Of a stretch of 64,000 nt of DNA, positions 21,600 to 34,000 are shown piece after piece. The stretch is from Craspedostauros australis (lineage: Eukaryota > Bacillariophyta > Bacillariophyceae > Mastogloiales > Achnanthaceae). Below the pieces are notes generated by a model. The model was not told where the DNA came from, did not search any database, and worked only from the letters and a program-made list of their open reading frames with translations. Position 1 is the stretch's first letter. Each line of letters starts with the position of its first letter. The stretch is from positions 744,001 through 808,000 of the forward strand of contig JAMXDE010000003.1 of NCBI GenBank assembly GCA_026770025.1. Reading direction: 5' to 3'. A program made the translations under genes and the position numbers.

Positions 21600-22232
21600 T
21601 GTTGGAAATCCGGGGTGGTGTGATAGTAGAAAGCTTATCGTTTGTTAGAATCTACTTCTCTGAACTGTGAGCTCTTCATTGCTCTCAATTGCAAAGTCCA
21701 ATCTCCTCCTGAGATTGCCATGGGTCCCTCTGTTGGTCTAGCAGGCATCCATCTTGCATTCATCGCAAATTCATCATGGACATGCATGCACCACCGAGTA
21801 CCCCATATTCGTGCACATTAGCACGTTGCCCTCTGCTGATAGTTTCGATGCCTTAGACATCACCGAGTCGTAGGCATGACATAGATCGGCTCATTCGATC
21901 AGATCACGATCTCACATGCGTTGCGGGAACGCCTTGGTTGGGAGCTCGTTCAGCTCCTTGATCATCAGACATCTCCGATCATCTCCGATCGACTCTGGTC
22001 GACTCCGATCGTTTCTGATTGTTTCTTCGCCGATCACTTCACCGGCTTCCTGGATGTTCCTCATACCAGGTTCGTTCACAGGCCGTCTCACACTTCGTGA
22101 TGTCGGCCTTCCTCCAGTACTCTTTTCTCATTGGTTGCGACATGGGGGCCGTAGTCGCTCGTATCGTGATGTTGGTCACGATTCCAACATCCCCGCCCCC
22201 TGCGACATACACGTGTGATTCGCATTCCTGTA
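21600..22232 (-). repeat. 3' LTR of Copia element B (distal piece, split by a DNA transposon)
   Basis: Read on the minus strand, this stretch ends CCCCGGATTTCCAACA at 21,600, the same end as the element D LTR at 50,342. Its final 90 bp align with that LTR (CTCACAGTTC, TTCTAAC). The other end of the LTR is at 26,818-27,012, on the far side of the inserted transposon. Confidence 0.7.
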
Positions 22233-22390
22233 TGACCCGGTTGTGTGACGGGACCTGCAGTCGGTCCTGGAGGGGTGGCAACTTACAGGGCTTTCAGCCA
22301 AGCCACCCACATATTCATAAACTAGAACAAAATATAAGAATCATAGTGGACGCCGATTTTGCTTTAATGCCTTATTTTAATTTTTATCCA
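22233..22390 (+). repeat. Left TIR of DDE transposon copy 1
   Basis: Aligns inverted with 26,655-26,815, including GTCGGTCCTGGAGGGGTGG and GGACGCCGATTTTGCTTTAA. Several small differences show moderate age. Confidence 0.85.
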
Positions 22391-22820
22391 CCTTTGTAGA
22401 TTTACGGTCCTCTTGGTCGAATATGAACACTGCTCCGTGATGATCGCAAGGCATTGATTAGCTTTTCCGATGCAAACAACGTAATGTGCGCAGACACGTT
22501 CGGGAAAGAACTTTTGTTGACGGGTTGCGTACGGAATTTGACATTTCAGCGACGCCATTGTTCAACTTGTCCGAGCACGTTTTTGAAATAACAAACCGTT
22601 ATCTGACGTTACCATTCAAATTCAAATTTGACTCTCGTCACATGTCACCAATCTCCTCACATTTTGCCGCCAAATCGAGTTTTGCTTTTCTGCGGTGGTG
22701 TGCTGTGCTTGTGGCATGTTCATGTAGTTCTTGTATTGTCACCTTCTTGCACTCCTCCTGCTCAGTTCATTTCCATCATTACTAGTTTTCTCTATCCACC
22801 CATCAGTACCAATCAGCATC

Positions 22821-25800
22821 ATGCCCGTCTCTACCACGAAAGCTGCGTCGAAGGACGCCAATCCTTCTCCCTCCAAGAAGCAGCGTTTTCCCTCCTCTCC
22901 ATCCGTGCGTCCCTTCCCATCCAATCCGATTGATTGCAAGGAACTCTTTGCACCATCTACTGCTGAGAAGCTCTTGCCTCCATTGGATATGGATGGTAAG
23001 CAGCACAATCCAACTTCTGCAACAGACAAGCTCCTCCCTCCTGTGCTCGAAGGCGCGACCTTCAACAACGAGTGTGACATTGAGATCCTTGGCAACCACA
23101 AGCAAAATCGCACACTCAATGCAACCAACGAGAAGCTCTTCGTCTGTGTGCACATCACCACCGATAATGGCATGATTCTTGACACCTCCAAGGTCACAGT
23201 CCAGGCCTTTGGACAGGGTTCCAATGCTGGGACAAAAGTGCATGTCAAAGTCTGCGTCCCGACTCCTCCAGCTTTCCCCGCACCGACTATCCAACCAGCA
23301 AAGAAAGGCAAGCGCATCCAATGCCGCAAGGCTGGCAACAACGAAGCCTTCCGCCCCAAGGGACGCAACAAAATCAAGAGCAGGAAATCAAATGCGGGAA
23401 GATTCCAAAACAAGCACAACACGAACAAGAGAGATGCGTTTGAAACCATCCACAAGGTTTGCAAGAGCTTGGAGTGAGGAACCTTGCGACTGTGCTGACC
23501 AAATTTCCTCGTTGCGGATTTGTATTGGGGCGCAAATCCAACAAGCAAGTGTGGAGCAAAGCGAAGAAGATCTTCGCGGTGGCCTCCAATGCGCTGTGGA
23601 AAGCGCTGATTCTGGCAATGAACTTGCCAGTTCCTCAGATGGAACAGGTGGTGGTGTTTGTGCGCGCGGGGGTAGACTTGCCGCCTATCAAGCTGGCTCC
23701 CAACCTCTACGCGATTTGCCTCGTCGGCAAGAAAAACATTGCACGCAAAGCAAGGTGCATTCTTGCCATGTCTGTCTCGCCACACCAATGTACTAACCTC
23801 CTCTCGCGACACAAGAGCGAACTTCCTGACGATCAGCGTCTTCGCCTCTTGCCAGAGCAATACACCATCACACGGGGCCAGCTCCTCACTCTGCGCAACT
23901 ACTACGAGCTCTTGCGCGAGGGCAATGTGCTTGGTGCTGCTGTTCACAACTATCGTGTCAGCACATACAGCTTGGCTGGCATGGTGTCCTTCATCAGCAA
24001 CACAACCACATACAAGGTGGGCCTTTGTCACAATATCAAATTGGGAGGGGTGATATTTGAAAACGTGCCAGTATTCGAACGTGGCGGAACGAGCGTGGGC
24101 GAACTGTTCCAAATGTACAAGACTACGACGAACAATCCAGTCGGCGAGCCAGCATTCCGAGCAATGACAGGCCTGCTCACACGCAGAGACAACGTGGTTA
24201 CTGGTCTCTCCTCTTTTGAAATCTACTTCTGGATGGCAATGAAGACGTTGAAGGAGATGCTCATGTGCTTGAATACCCTACTTGAGGATTCATTCAACAG
24301 TGATGACGGACACGACGACCTAACCGTGGAGTATATTCAAACCTGTGAGACATTGGTGCGCGATCTGGACCTAATGATCACATGCCTCAAGTGGGAGTAT
24401 ACTGCGTCGCACATGCAGATCAAGTGCAAAGAAGACTGCATGCACTGCGCTCATTTCGCGCTTCGCCGCGATCCAAAAACGCAACAGGCTAAATCTACAC
24501 TCAACACCACCACCACAACAGCACCTGCCAGCACCGATACGACATGCGTGGTCATTCATCCTCCCACAACAACAACAGAGTGTGATGCCAATGCCATTTC
24601 TCCCATCACTCATGATCAACAAGGCAAAGTATGCGACAGATGTGGAGACGCGATGCGATTCATGGATGTTCGCGTCGCACCATTCATCGAGACGCTCAAG
24701 GCCAATCATCTTGGCGACCATGAGGATGAATTAGGCAGTATGCTGGAGGCGGTACTGGGCTTCAACAATGAGATCACTGTGTACATGGCACACTGAGTGA
24801 GAGCAAAGGTCCAATTCAATCAGATGAACAAGTACAAGGCCAAACTCAACAACAATGACAAGTGCGCCTATGTTGTCATCAACCATAAGCAGAAGATTCT
24901 GTTGACAGCGCAAGGAGAATCACAGACAGAGTACTGGGGCAAGAAGGGCATGTCGCTCCTTGGCGTTATGATTGTCACTTGCAAAGATGACGAATTCACG
25001 TATCGCTTTGTTGATATAATTGTTCATGACCTGCCAACCCAAGACACACTTAAAGTTGGTGGGCTTCTCAAAGCCATCCAGAAGAAGGTACGCGATCTCC
25101 TACCATCGGTGACAGAAATCATCCTGCAGTCAGACAACGCTGGCTGCTTTGCCAGCCACGAGCACATCGCGCTCGTCTCATCATGGATCAACAAGAATGC
25201 GTCATGCAACGGACTTCCTCAATTTGTCATTTGGATCTAAACAGAAGCCCAAACCGGCAAAGGGCGAATCGACACTCACTTCGCCTACATCACTATCGTA
25301 CTACGATCCTATGTGCAAAGTGGCGGCAAGATTCAAACCGAACACGAAATTTTCGTCGCGATGCGAATGGGAAATATCAGAGGTACTACCACCGTCTTGG
25401 TTTACGCATCGGGTTTGAAAGGTCGCTGTGTGACGCACAAGACAAATGCACGCATCAGGTTCCGCGCGAAGGGCATGAATGTACGATCAACGCACGTTGT
25501 GCAACACAGAAACGGCTACGCAGACGTACTTGCAGCTTCAAATGTTACTGATCCAGTGCATGTGGAGGAAGCTGAATGGGAAGACTATGACGTCATGAAT
25601 TCCAAGGTTCCTATCATGATAGAACACCAGTCCACACAAGAGCCACTTGCAGCAACATCACCACGGAAGCAGAAAAAGACCCCCAGGTTCGCGAAGAGTG
25701 CCACCGAAAGCAAGGCGCCGACGTACCTCGAAGGGATCAACATGGCAGCCTTGGAGACACCTGATGTAAGTAGTGTGCTGCAGGACACCACAGCAGCAAC

Positions 25801-26383
25801 AGAACATCCGCGATTGGCTGAACCTGGCTGGGCTGCGAAAGCTGTACAACGTAACAAGCCCATTCGCCCATACCTGGTGGAAGTGTTGGAGGAGGTGTGC
25901 AGAGTGGCACGCGCGGACCCGAAGAACAGACCAACTGAGTACGAGGCATGCAGGCGGTGCATGGAGACGACCAAAATGAAGACTGACTGGTATGCGCGGG
26001 TACACGTGAACCCAATGCGAGTGAAGCAATACATGTCCGCGTCGTACCAGCGCACGAAACCGAAGCCCACGAACATGAGTACCCTGGAAACCACGATCAA
26101 CAAAAACGCAACGAACACAACGAACACCCCACCACCGACGAACGCGAACAGCACCCACACAGAGATCGTGCCTGCACAACACACAACAGCAGATGAGGAG
26201 GAAATCGCGCTGCAACAAGAAGAAAACGAAGCATCGGAGCAAATTGCGTGGGAGACACAAACAATGAAGGAGAATACGGAATCTCCGGAGTTGGTGGAAC
26301 AAAATGTGAGAACACAATTGTTGCGGCGAGTCAGAGCTGCAATGGAGGCAAGTTATTACACACGTGAAACCCAATTAAGATGA
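22821..26383 (+). pseudogene. DDE transposase of transposon copy 1 (frameshift, two stops, Asp to Asn)
   Basis: The ATG at 22,821 (MPVSTTKAASKDANPSPSKK) opens a low-complexity N-terminal part. A one-base frameshift near 23,460 moves to the frame starting LQELGVRNLATVL. That frame runs through a Cys/His region (CKEDCMHCAHFAL, then CDRCGDAMRF) to TGA at 24,794-24,796. It resumes with EYWGKKGMSLLGV and ILQSDNAGCFASHEHIAL, hits TAA at 25,238-25,240, then TEAQTGK...DTHFAYI and a charged tail to 26,383. The layout matches the catalytic domain of a family repeated in invertebrate genomes (WFGKRG, QDNAGCY, EPQ.GK motifs; from memory of the family). At the first catalytic position it has Asn (24,881-24,883) where the other copy has Asp. 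It cannot make an active enzyme. Confidence 0.75.
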
Positions 26384-26654
26384 AAGGGGTAAAGATGCAG
26401 ATTATGAGTCTTATCGATGTCGTACGAGTCTGTGCAACTGCTTCACTGCTGGATCGTCCTTGATTGGTGCGCGTGTTCACAGCGTAACCCCAATTCAACG
26501 GTTTCACACGTATCACGGATTGGAGGGACTAAGAAAATAAATTAGCACTGCAATTGACATCGATAATTCTTCTTTTGGCGATACGAATCAAGGCACCAAG
26601 ACACCGAATCTGGCCGTAGTGCGCTAGTCGTGTCTAGATGAGCGCGAAATCGAT

Positions 26655-26815
26655 GGGTCCATAAAACTTAAAATAAACCATTAAAGCAAAATCGGCGTCC
26701 ACTGCGATTCTTATATTTTTCTCTAGTTGATGAATATGTGGGTGGTTTGGTTGAAATCCCCGTAAGTTGCCACCCCTCCAGGACCGACTGCAGGTCCCGT
26801 CACACAACCGGGTCG
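26655..26815 (-). repeat. Right TIR of DDE transposon copy 1
   Basis: Inverse of the left TIR. Its inner edge reads TATTTTAAGTTTTATGGACCC on the complement (a 21-bp block, ending about 26,655), also found at the inner TIR edge of the 54,280-60,988 transposon. The 26,384-26,654 stretch inside it holds no gene. Confidence 0.85.
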
Positions 26816-27012
26816 TATTGGAGTCATGAACGTCAGGCATGGTTTGCATTCGGCACGTGGCGTTCTTCACCGCGAGTTACGTGCAGCTCACATTTTTCTG
26901 TGTCACAATGATCAAACGTGTGAGTTGCGGTAATGTAGAATATCCCGACGTTCGGCTCCTTACTCTTGGGAGGTGCGGCAATATGGTGTTTCAGAACACC
27001 CGATTCCTGACA
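26816..27012 (-). repeat. 3' LTR of Copia element B (proximal piece)
   Basis: On the minus strand the LTR begins TGTCAGGAATCGGGTG at 27,012, right after the purine tract AATGGAAGGG (27,013-27,022). It shares TTGCCGCACCTCCCAA with the element D LTR at 49,597-50,342. It is cut at TA by the DNA transposon. Confidence 0.75.
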
Positions 27013-27050
27013 CCCTTCCATTGCTGCTCCAACCATATCATCCACCATGT

Positions 27051-28628
27051 TCAGTCCAATGCTGATCTGGGCTGAATGATGCTCCCCTTGTGCCGATCGT
27101 AGATCTCCTTCTTAGTGTTCTTCGTGAATCCGTCGGAGATGTTATCTTCTGACTTCACGAATCGAGCTCTCGCCTCCTTGTTAGCAATCAGCTCTCTAAT
27201 GAAGTGGTTGCGTATATCGATGTGTCTCGTCCTCGCTGATGTCGATGGATTGGTTGCGATGAAGATCGCCCCCACGTTATCGACCATCACATCTGCAAGT
27301 CTCTCCATCTTCAACCCGATGTCCTCCATCAGTTGAGTCAAAAAGCGGATCTCCTTTCCAGCTTCTGATAGTGCGACATACTCGGCCTCGGTCGAGCTCA
27401 GTGTCACGCTGCGTTGCGCCTTCGATCTCCAGATGATAGGCACTCCTTGCAGCAGGACCAGATGTCCTCCAACGCTGATGCGGTTGTCCTTGTCTCCAGC
27501 GAACTCGCTATCGGTGTACACCACGATCTTCCATTCGTTGTTGTTCAACGGCTTGGGCTCCATCCTCAATCCGTATTCTCTCGTGTCCGACATGAACTTC
27601 ATCACTCTCAGCATCTCCTTGTATGCTGTGGTCGTTGGTCCATCCAACACCTTTGTAAGCTCTCGGACTGCGTTCGCGATGTCTGGTCTCGAATGCTTCA
27701 CCAGGTATAGCAGCATGCCCACTCCACTGCGGTATCTACTGTGTCGATCCTTGTCGACCTTTGGTGCTTCACTGTTCCTCTGGATCCCTTGACCTGGTGT
27801 GCCTGGGGTTCCGTATCGCTGAAGCTTCGTCACGTCGCTCTTGAATGTATCCGTGATGTTCTTGATGATGTGTGGCTGATTCACCCAGCAGTTGGTTTCG
27901 CTCTCGTTGAATTCGATCCGGCAGCTCAAGTAGTCTTCGAGTCCATCCTCGATCTTGATTCCGAATCGTTCGCGCTTGATGTCCTTCACCAGTCGCTTCA
28001 GTTCGAGAGTGCTTCCGATGCACAGACAATCATCGACATACGTCCCGATAAGGACGAGGTTCCCTTCCCGATTCCGAATTAGCAGGCATGGGTCCACCTT
28101 GCTCTGCCGGAAACCAAGCTTGATCAGGATGTCCACAAGCTTCTTGTTCCACTGCCTTGCGCTCTGAACCAACCCGTAGATGGTCTTCTTTAGCAGCAGG
28201 CACTCGTCCGGTTCATGCTCCATTCCCTTGGGGCATTGCATGTAGATCTCTTCGTCGAGATCTCCGTGCAGGAAGGCAGTTTCGAAGTCGATGATGATGC
28301 TGTCCGTCTTCAACAACATCTTCATAGTAAGCATCACTCGGTATGTTGCATCGTGGATCACTGGTGCATGATGAGCGGAGAAGTCCACTCCAGCAATCTG
28401 TGAGTATCCACAGGCAACCAATCTGGCGCGAAAGACTCCATTCCTCTTCTCCTTGAAGACCCATTTCGTCTTCACGCATCGCCGATCCCTCGGCATTTTG
28501 TTCTTCTTGATCTTCTGCCAGACTCCTTGTCTCGTCATGTCGTAGAACTCCTTGTTGATGGCCTCCCGCCACTTCCTTCGCTTCGCTGGATCTGCATGAT
28601 CCCAGCATTCCTCGAAGGTGGTTGGGTC
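27051..28628 (-). pseudogene. Copia element B: RT-RNase H fragment
   Basis: This is the 3' third of a Copia polyprotein, about 525 codons, without Gag, protease or integrase. It opens exactly at the border with a family C LTR (DPTTFEECWDHADP) and contains the RT core (KTKWVFKEKRNGVFRARLV, FLHGDLDEEIYM, TYVDDCLCIG), RNase H (YTDSEFAGDKDNRISVGG, SSTEAEYVALSEAG, RHIDIRNHFI) and the C-terminus QPRSALD. Its closest relative in the window is element D. The frame is open, but with no 5' half it cannot function; the truncation coincides with the C LTR start at 28,629. Confidence 0.9.
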
Positions 28629-29421
28629 TGTCGAGATGTACATGTGAGTATATGTCGAGATGTACGAGTATATGTGCATCGTTCACCCGCTATTCTCTCA
28701 TACGCACTTGGACGGTATAACTACATTCGTGTCAATAGTATACTGTGATTCGTCAGAATTACAGGGGAAACGGAACACACGAAAAGGGGCAAGATTTCTG
28801 GAGGAAATTTGCAAATGACGATTTCTGAGAGAATTGGAAGATCGTCCGTCCATCCATCAATGGTACCAAGAGAATCTCGAGGTACTTCCCAACTAAACCT
28901 CAGATGACGATATCATCTGACAGACCACTGCATCACCAATGGAACGTGACATCTGGAGAGCAGAAGGACGCCTACTGACGTTGACAGGATGTCATCGTGT
29001 CACCACGTCGACATCTGTCTCCAAGTCAGAGCAGGAGGCGAAGATCCGATGACCAAAGGGCATCAGCATCATGGATACAGAAGGTGAACTTCAAATGGCG
29101 AGTACTCATGGAGTAGGAGCCAGTACTGAATGAACGGAGTGTCGAATACGGAGTACGTATCGAACACGGAGTATCGTGTGCGACGAGCACACGATGTTGA
29201 GAGAGAGAGAATACAGAGAGGAGCGAGAGAACATCTCGCGTACCAACTCATAGTCGGAGACCGAATCTACGAAACAGATTGAAGCACCGAGAGCATCGGG
29301 CAAGAGAACGGGCGTACACCGAGAGCATCGGAGTAGCCAAGTAATGAAATAGCAAACGAACGACTATCAACCAACACCATCTTCCACGATCGTAGGTTAC
29401 CGTGAGCGGAACTTGCCAACA
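28629..29421 (+). repeat. 5' LTR of element C
   Basis: Runs from TGTCGAGATGTACATG to GCGGAACTTGCCAACA. The first 50 bp contain a tandem TATGTCGAGATGTAC motif. Followed at 29,422 by the palindrome CGTTTATAAACG. Confidence 0.93.
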
Positions 29422-29433
29422 CGTTTATAAACG
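29422..29433. promoter_or_regulatory. Palindrome CGTTTATAAACG at the LTR/primer-site junction of element C
   Basis: A perfect 12-bp palindrome lies directly after the 5' LTR, in the same place as CGTTTTAAAACG in element A, although the two LTR families are unrelated in sequence. Confidence 0.55.
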
Positions 29434-29503
29434 ATAGATCAGGGCGAGCCCGCGAATCGTATCGTGCGAGGAAGACGAACATCATTCAAGAGCAACAAGC
29501 TGA

Positions 29504-31003
29504 ATGAGCGAGGAAGAGGAATTGAGAGACATCCCTCTGTCCAACCCGACTATCAAGCAAGAAGAAGGTGCGAGTGAGACTCCACCACCAGAAGAGAAAG
29601 AAGTAGCAGCGGCTACTGTCCTATCAGGCGCAGACGCAAGCGCGATCGACGAGACCGAAGAGGAACGGTCTGCAAGGCTACACCGCGAGAAGGAGAGTAT
29701 CCTCAAGGCGTACAAGCAAGAGGAGACTGGTGTGACGGAGAGCATTCGCACAGCCAAACGAAGTGGTAAAAGTGAGACACCATCAGGAGGAGAATTTGTG
29801 AGCAAATCAACCCTCGCGAAACAACAAGCGAAAAACGAAGAATCGCAAACACAGAAACAAACGGAAATCAAGGGCGCGAGCGCACCAACAACGAAACAAC
29901 GAATCAACATGGCGACATCAGCCAACGTGAACAAGCGACGCATCAAGGCGCCAATGTTCAGCGGTGAACAAGAAGACTACAGCGCATGGGAGTCCCAAGC
30001 GAAGGCATACGCTCGTGCACAGAAGACGAGAGACGTGATGTTGGGCAAGACCAAGGTGCCAACAGTGAGCGAGATCGCGGCAGCCGCCGACGACACAAAG
30101 GAAGCGATGGAAGAGATCTACGAGCTGGGATGCGACTGCTTCAGCGATCTGATCCTCATGATGGATGCAGAGAAAGGAAAAGGTAAGCAGGCCATCCAGT
30201 ACATCAACCAGTGCATCTCCGACGACTACCCCGAAGGAGACGCACACGCAGCGTGGAACGTTCTCGCGGAGAAGTTCCGACCATCCGACGCGGTGACGAA
30301 GATCAAACTCAAGCGCCAATTCAACAACGAAAAGATGAAGAGAGACACGGACCCCGACATCTACATCACGCAACTCGAGAGTCTACGATCGCGTCTCCAC
30401 GATGTCAAGTACGAAATCACGGACGAGGAAATGATCATGCAAATCCTCAGCACGGTGAGCAACGAGTACAGAACCCACATCGTGAACTTCCAACATCAAC
30501 TCACGTTCAATCCAGAACTGGTTACCATCAACACGATCAGAGGAGTACTCCGTACTGCATACGCCACTCACAGAGGAGGCAAGGCATACGTCGACGACTT
30601 CCAAGACAGTAACACGAAGAGCAACGACACCGGCTTCACGAGCACCGGTAACTTCAAGGGTACTTGTCACAACTGTGGCGTGTATGGCCATAGATCCGCC
30701 GATTGTCCAGAACGCAAGAAATCGAATAACAAGAAAAACAACAACAACAACAACAAAATGAACGGAAAGCATAACAAGGGAAGCGGCTTCAAGGGCAAGT
30801 GCAACTACTGTGGCATCTTTGGACATCGCGAGGCGGAGTGCCGAAAGAAGAAGTTCAACGAAAGCAAAAAAAAACAACAAACAAGCCAACGCGGCTACGG
30901 AAGGACACGACAAGAGCGGGCACGAGATGGTACTCTCTGCAAAGGACATGCCGCTCTGCATGTTGGTGTCCGACGACTACATCGAAGACTCCTTCTTCGA
31001 TAA
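29504..31003 (+). CDS. Gag of element C
   Basis: The ATG at 29,504 opens an acidic N-terminus, a helical Gag region (ALEDYSAWESQAK-like) and two zinc knuckles (CHNCGVYGHRSADC near 30,664 and CNYCGIFGHREAEC near 30,799) separated by a Lys/Asn-rich linker. Sense homology ends at a run of nine A (30,866-30,874). Beyond it the frame reads Arg-rich nonsense to 31,003 while the pol frame carries on. Gag packages the element RNA in virus-like particles. The true product probably ends or shifts at the A run. Confidence 0.85.
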   Translation: MSEEEELRDIPLSNPTIKQEEGASETPPPEEKEVAAATVLSGADASAIDETEEERSARLHREKESILKAYKQEETGVTESIRTAKRSGKSETPSGGEFVSKSTLAKQQAKNEESQTQKQTEIKGASAPTTKQRINMATSANVNKRRIKAPMFSGEQEDYSAWESQAKAYARAQKTRDVMLGKTKVPTVSEIAAAADDTKEAMEEIYELGCDCFSDLILMMDAEKGKGKQAIQYINQCISDDYPEGDAHAAWNVLAEKFRPSDAVTKIKLKRQFNNEKMKRDTDPDIYITQLESLRSRLHDVKYEITDEEMIMQILSTVSNEYRTHIVNFQHQLTFNPELVTINTIRGVLRTAYATHRGGKAYVDDFQDSNTKSNDTGFTSTGNFKGTCHNCGVYGHRSADCPERKKSNNKKNNNNNNKMNGKHNKGSGFKGKCNYCGIFGHREAECRKKKFNESKKKQQTSQRGYGRTRQERARDGTLCKGHAALHVGVRRLHRRLLLR

Positions 31004-34000
31004 CTTCGAGTGCGTCGGAAGTGACGACGAAGTTCAGGACGATGAGATCGTCCCGGAGTGGCTCAGCGAGGAGCCAATCATCCACGAGGTGGATCCAAGA
31101 CGCGGGGTGAGCTACGAATGCTGCTTCAACGCGCACGACCTGATCGGTTCATACGGCGACGAAGCTGAGATGGGCAGCGAGGCCAACGATAGCGACATCA
31201 AAGAGGCCATGAGTGATGACGACGACGACGCCGACGAGGACGGCACAGATGAAGACGACGAGGCAAGCCGCGACGAAATGCCTCCTCCTCAAGTTGGGAG
31301 ATATGAGAGAACGGGAACCTTCATCAATCAAGGCCAAGGCGAAACGAACCGCGCAGCGGCGCCACCTCCTCCAGCGGCGGGGAACAACAGATCGGGCATC
31401 TTCGACGAGGATGACAGCGACGAATCCGAGGACGGCAATCATCCAAACGACAGCTTCAATCCAAACGAGCATGTCGTCTATCCAGCGAATATCGACTTCC
31501 CGGATATTGCGGATCCCAACAGTGTCGACTATCTACTCCGTCACACTGTCACACCAGATGCAACAGTAACAGCATTGACAATCCAAAAGCAGCTCATCTT
31601 TGATGCTGTAATGGAAGCAGGGATGCGACTGTTCCCAGAAACCACACGAGGGGCGCTCATGCCAATATGGGTGAACATGATGGGATCCATCCTATCCGAG
31701 CACTTCGAATCAATCGAAGAGATCCTTGCCAATGCGATCGTCATCAACCACATACTGGAAGCGGACGACTCGGAAACGATCCCAGAGACGGATCTACACT
31801 ACATCCTTGGAGGATGTATGCGTGTACTCTTGCGAGAGCGATCACGCGTCCACCCATACGATCCAGTCACAGGATCACACCGAAGCAACACGACTCCATC
31901 GGACTACGCGCAGCTATCCGATGAGACCAACGACGATCATCATGAGAATCTATGGAACGAATATGGAGCCCACATCAACGAAGAGGACGAAGACAACGTC
32001 ATGACCGATACAGCTGCAGCAGCCGTGGAGCAGCTCCACAAGCTGAGCACCAAGCACAAGGACAAGGTCAACAAGGACACCTGGCTCGCCGACAGTGGAG
32101 CTTCGTGTCACATCGTCAATTCAGACGCCGCTCTCTTCAATGTGCGGCACATCAAGTCATTCGTCCAAGTGGGAGACAGCACGAAGCTGGACTCTCCCAA
32201 AATGGGATCCATTCGCTTGAAGGTCAAGCAACGAGACAACACTGGCCACGTCATCCGGCTTGATGATGTGAAGTACACACCGAAAATGGCGGTGAACCTT
32301 TTCTCTACGAACAAGGCTCTGTACAACGGTTACCAGCTTGGTAGCAACGGCATTCTGATGGACATCATCAACGGATCCGGAACGAAGATCGTATTCGACC
32401 GAGTCTTCCCTATGGCCAACGGATTCATCACGGGAGTGCAGATGCATCCCATCATACCAACGAACGACGACAAGGCTTGCACAGCCCTCGTCAAGAACCC
32501 ATCCAAGGAGATCAACGCGGTGAACTTGCATCGAATGCTCGGCCACGCGCCACTCGAGGCCATGAAGCGAACGGCAGCTCAATACGGATGGAAGATTATC
32601 GGCGAGATGCCGGTATGTCGCGACTGCGCGGTCGCGAACGCAAGAGTGAAGAACATTCCGAAGGCAACCATTCCGAGAGCGACTCGCCGCGGCGAACGGC
32701 TCTTCATTGACATTAGTTACACTAAACACATAAGCTTCGGAGATAAACGCTACTGGACCCTGATCGTGGACGACTGCACGGATCACTGCTGGAGTTTCTT
32801 TCTCAAGAACAAGAGTGATCAACCAGGGTACATCAAACGATTCATCCAAACGATCAAGTCACAGACTGGTGACCAACAGATCATCTTCCGAGGTGACAAC
32901 AGCGGAGAGAACAAATCCACGCAGGATATTCTCATCGATGCAGGACTCAACGTGAAATTCGAGTTCACGGCATCGAACACGCCGCAACAGAACGGTAGAG
33001 TAGAACGCAAGTTCGCGTACCTCTACACCAAGATCCGCTCCATGCTCAACGGAGCACAGCTCGACGAAGAGTATAGGCATGGCCTGTGGGCAGCAGCTGC
33101 TAGCACTGCCACCGCCATCGCCAACATCACCGTAGCGAAGAATCAAAAGGAGTCACCACATCGACAATTCTTCGGCAACGATCCACCATACGCAGATGCA
33201 CTCCGCACTTTCGGAGAGGTGGGTGTTGTGAAGACTACCTACGGCGGGATCACCGCTAAACTCAAGAATAGAGGAGAAGAGATGGTGTTCATCGGATATG
33301 CACACCAACATGCATCAGGGGTCTACAACATGTACAGACCATCGACCAAGTCACTCATCTGCTCACGCGACATCAAGTGGCTCAATCAATCATACGGACA
33401 GTTCCGTGGCTGGGCACCAGCACCGAACGTATCCAACGAAACAGAAACAACGGACGCAGACGGCTTCACAACCATCGGACGGAAGGGAGCAACGCCAAGG
33501 ACGGCAACGCGTCAAGCATCGGAAGCGAAGAGAGTATCTTTCGCTGACAACAACAGATACTATATCCTATCGGACAGCGACGATGAGGATAATGAGGACG
33601 ATGGAGCAGTAACTCAACTAATTCATAACGACGAGGAAGATCGGAGCGAATCCAATCATGAGGATGACGAGATCACACCATCTGGCGACGAAGCCAACGA
33701 TGATACAGGCGTCACCCCTCCGAACACACCAGCGAGGTCTACACATGACACACCATCCAGACCTCCACCGAGCAAACCAAGCAAACGTGACATAGACAGA
33801 AAGGAGAGGATCCGACGTCACGAAGCACGAGGCAGGAAGGGAGAAGTTAATCCCAAATCTACTACAGGGAAGAGCATTCCCAGAGCTCTGCGTGAGCTCG
33901 CAGACTACAACGAACGAGGTCGAAAGGAAGAAGGATATGAAAGCGATCCATCATCCAACGAAGACAGCGATAAACTCAGCGACGAGGAGACCGACCATTC

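Larger units (their letters stand above)
22233..26815 (+). mobile_element. DDE DNA transposon copy 1 (about 160-bp TIRs, TA duplication)
   Basis: TGACCCGGTTGTGTGACGGG at 22,233 is mirrored by the complement ending at 26,815; the inverted match runs about 160 bp at roughly 90% identity. TA flanks both ends (22,231-22,232 and 26,816-26,817). Removing the element and one TA reunites the element B LTR. It encodes a broken transposase. Related ends occur at 42,104/49,566 and 54,280/60,988. Confidence 0.85.

Noticed and set aside
22150-22189. GATTCCAACA preceded by a possible LTR start, suggesting a complete 590-bp LTR at 21,600-22,189
   Set aside because: Joining across the DNA transposon gives a better LTR that begins at 27,012 after a purine tract and matches the element D LTR at both ends.
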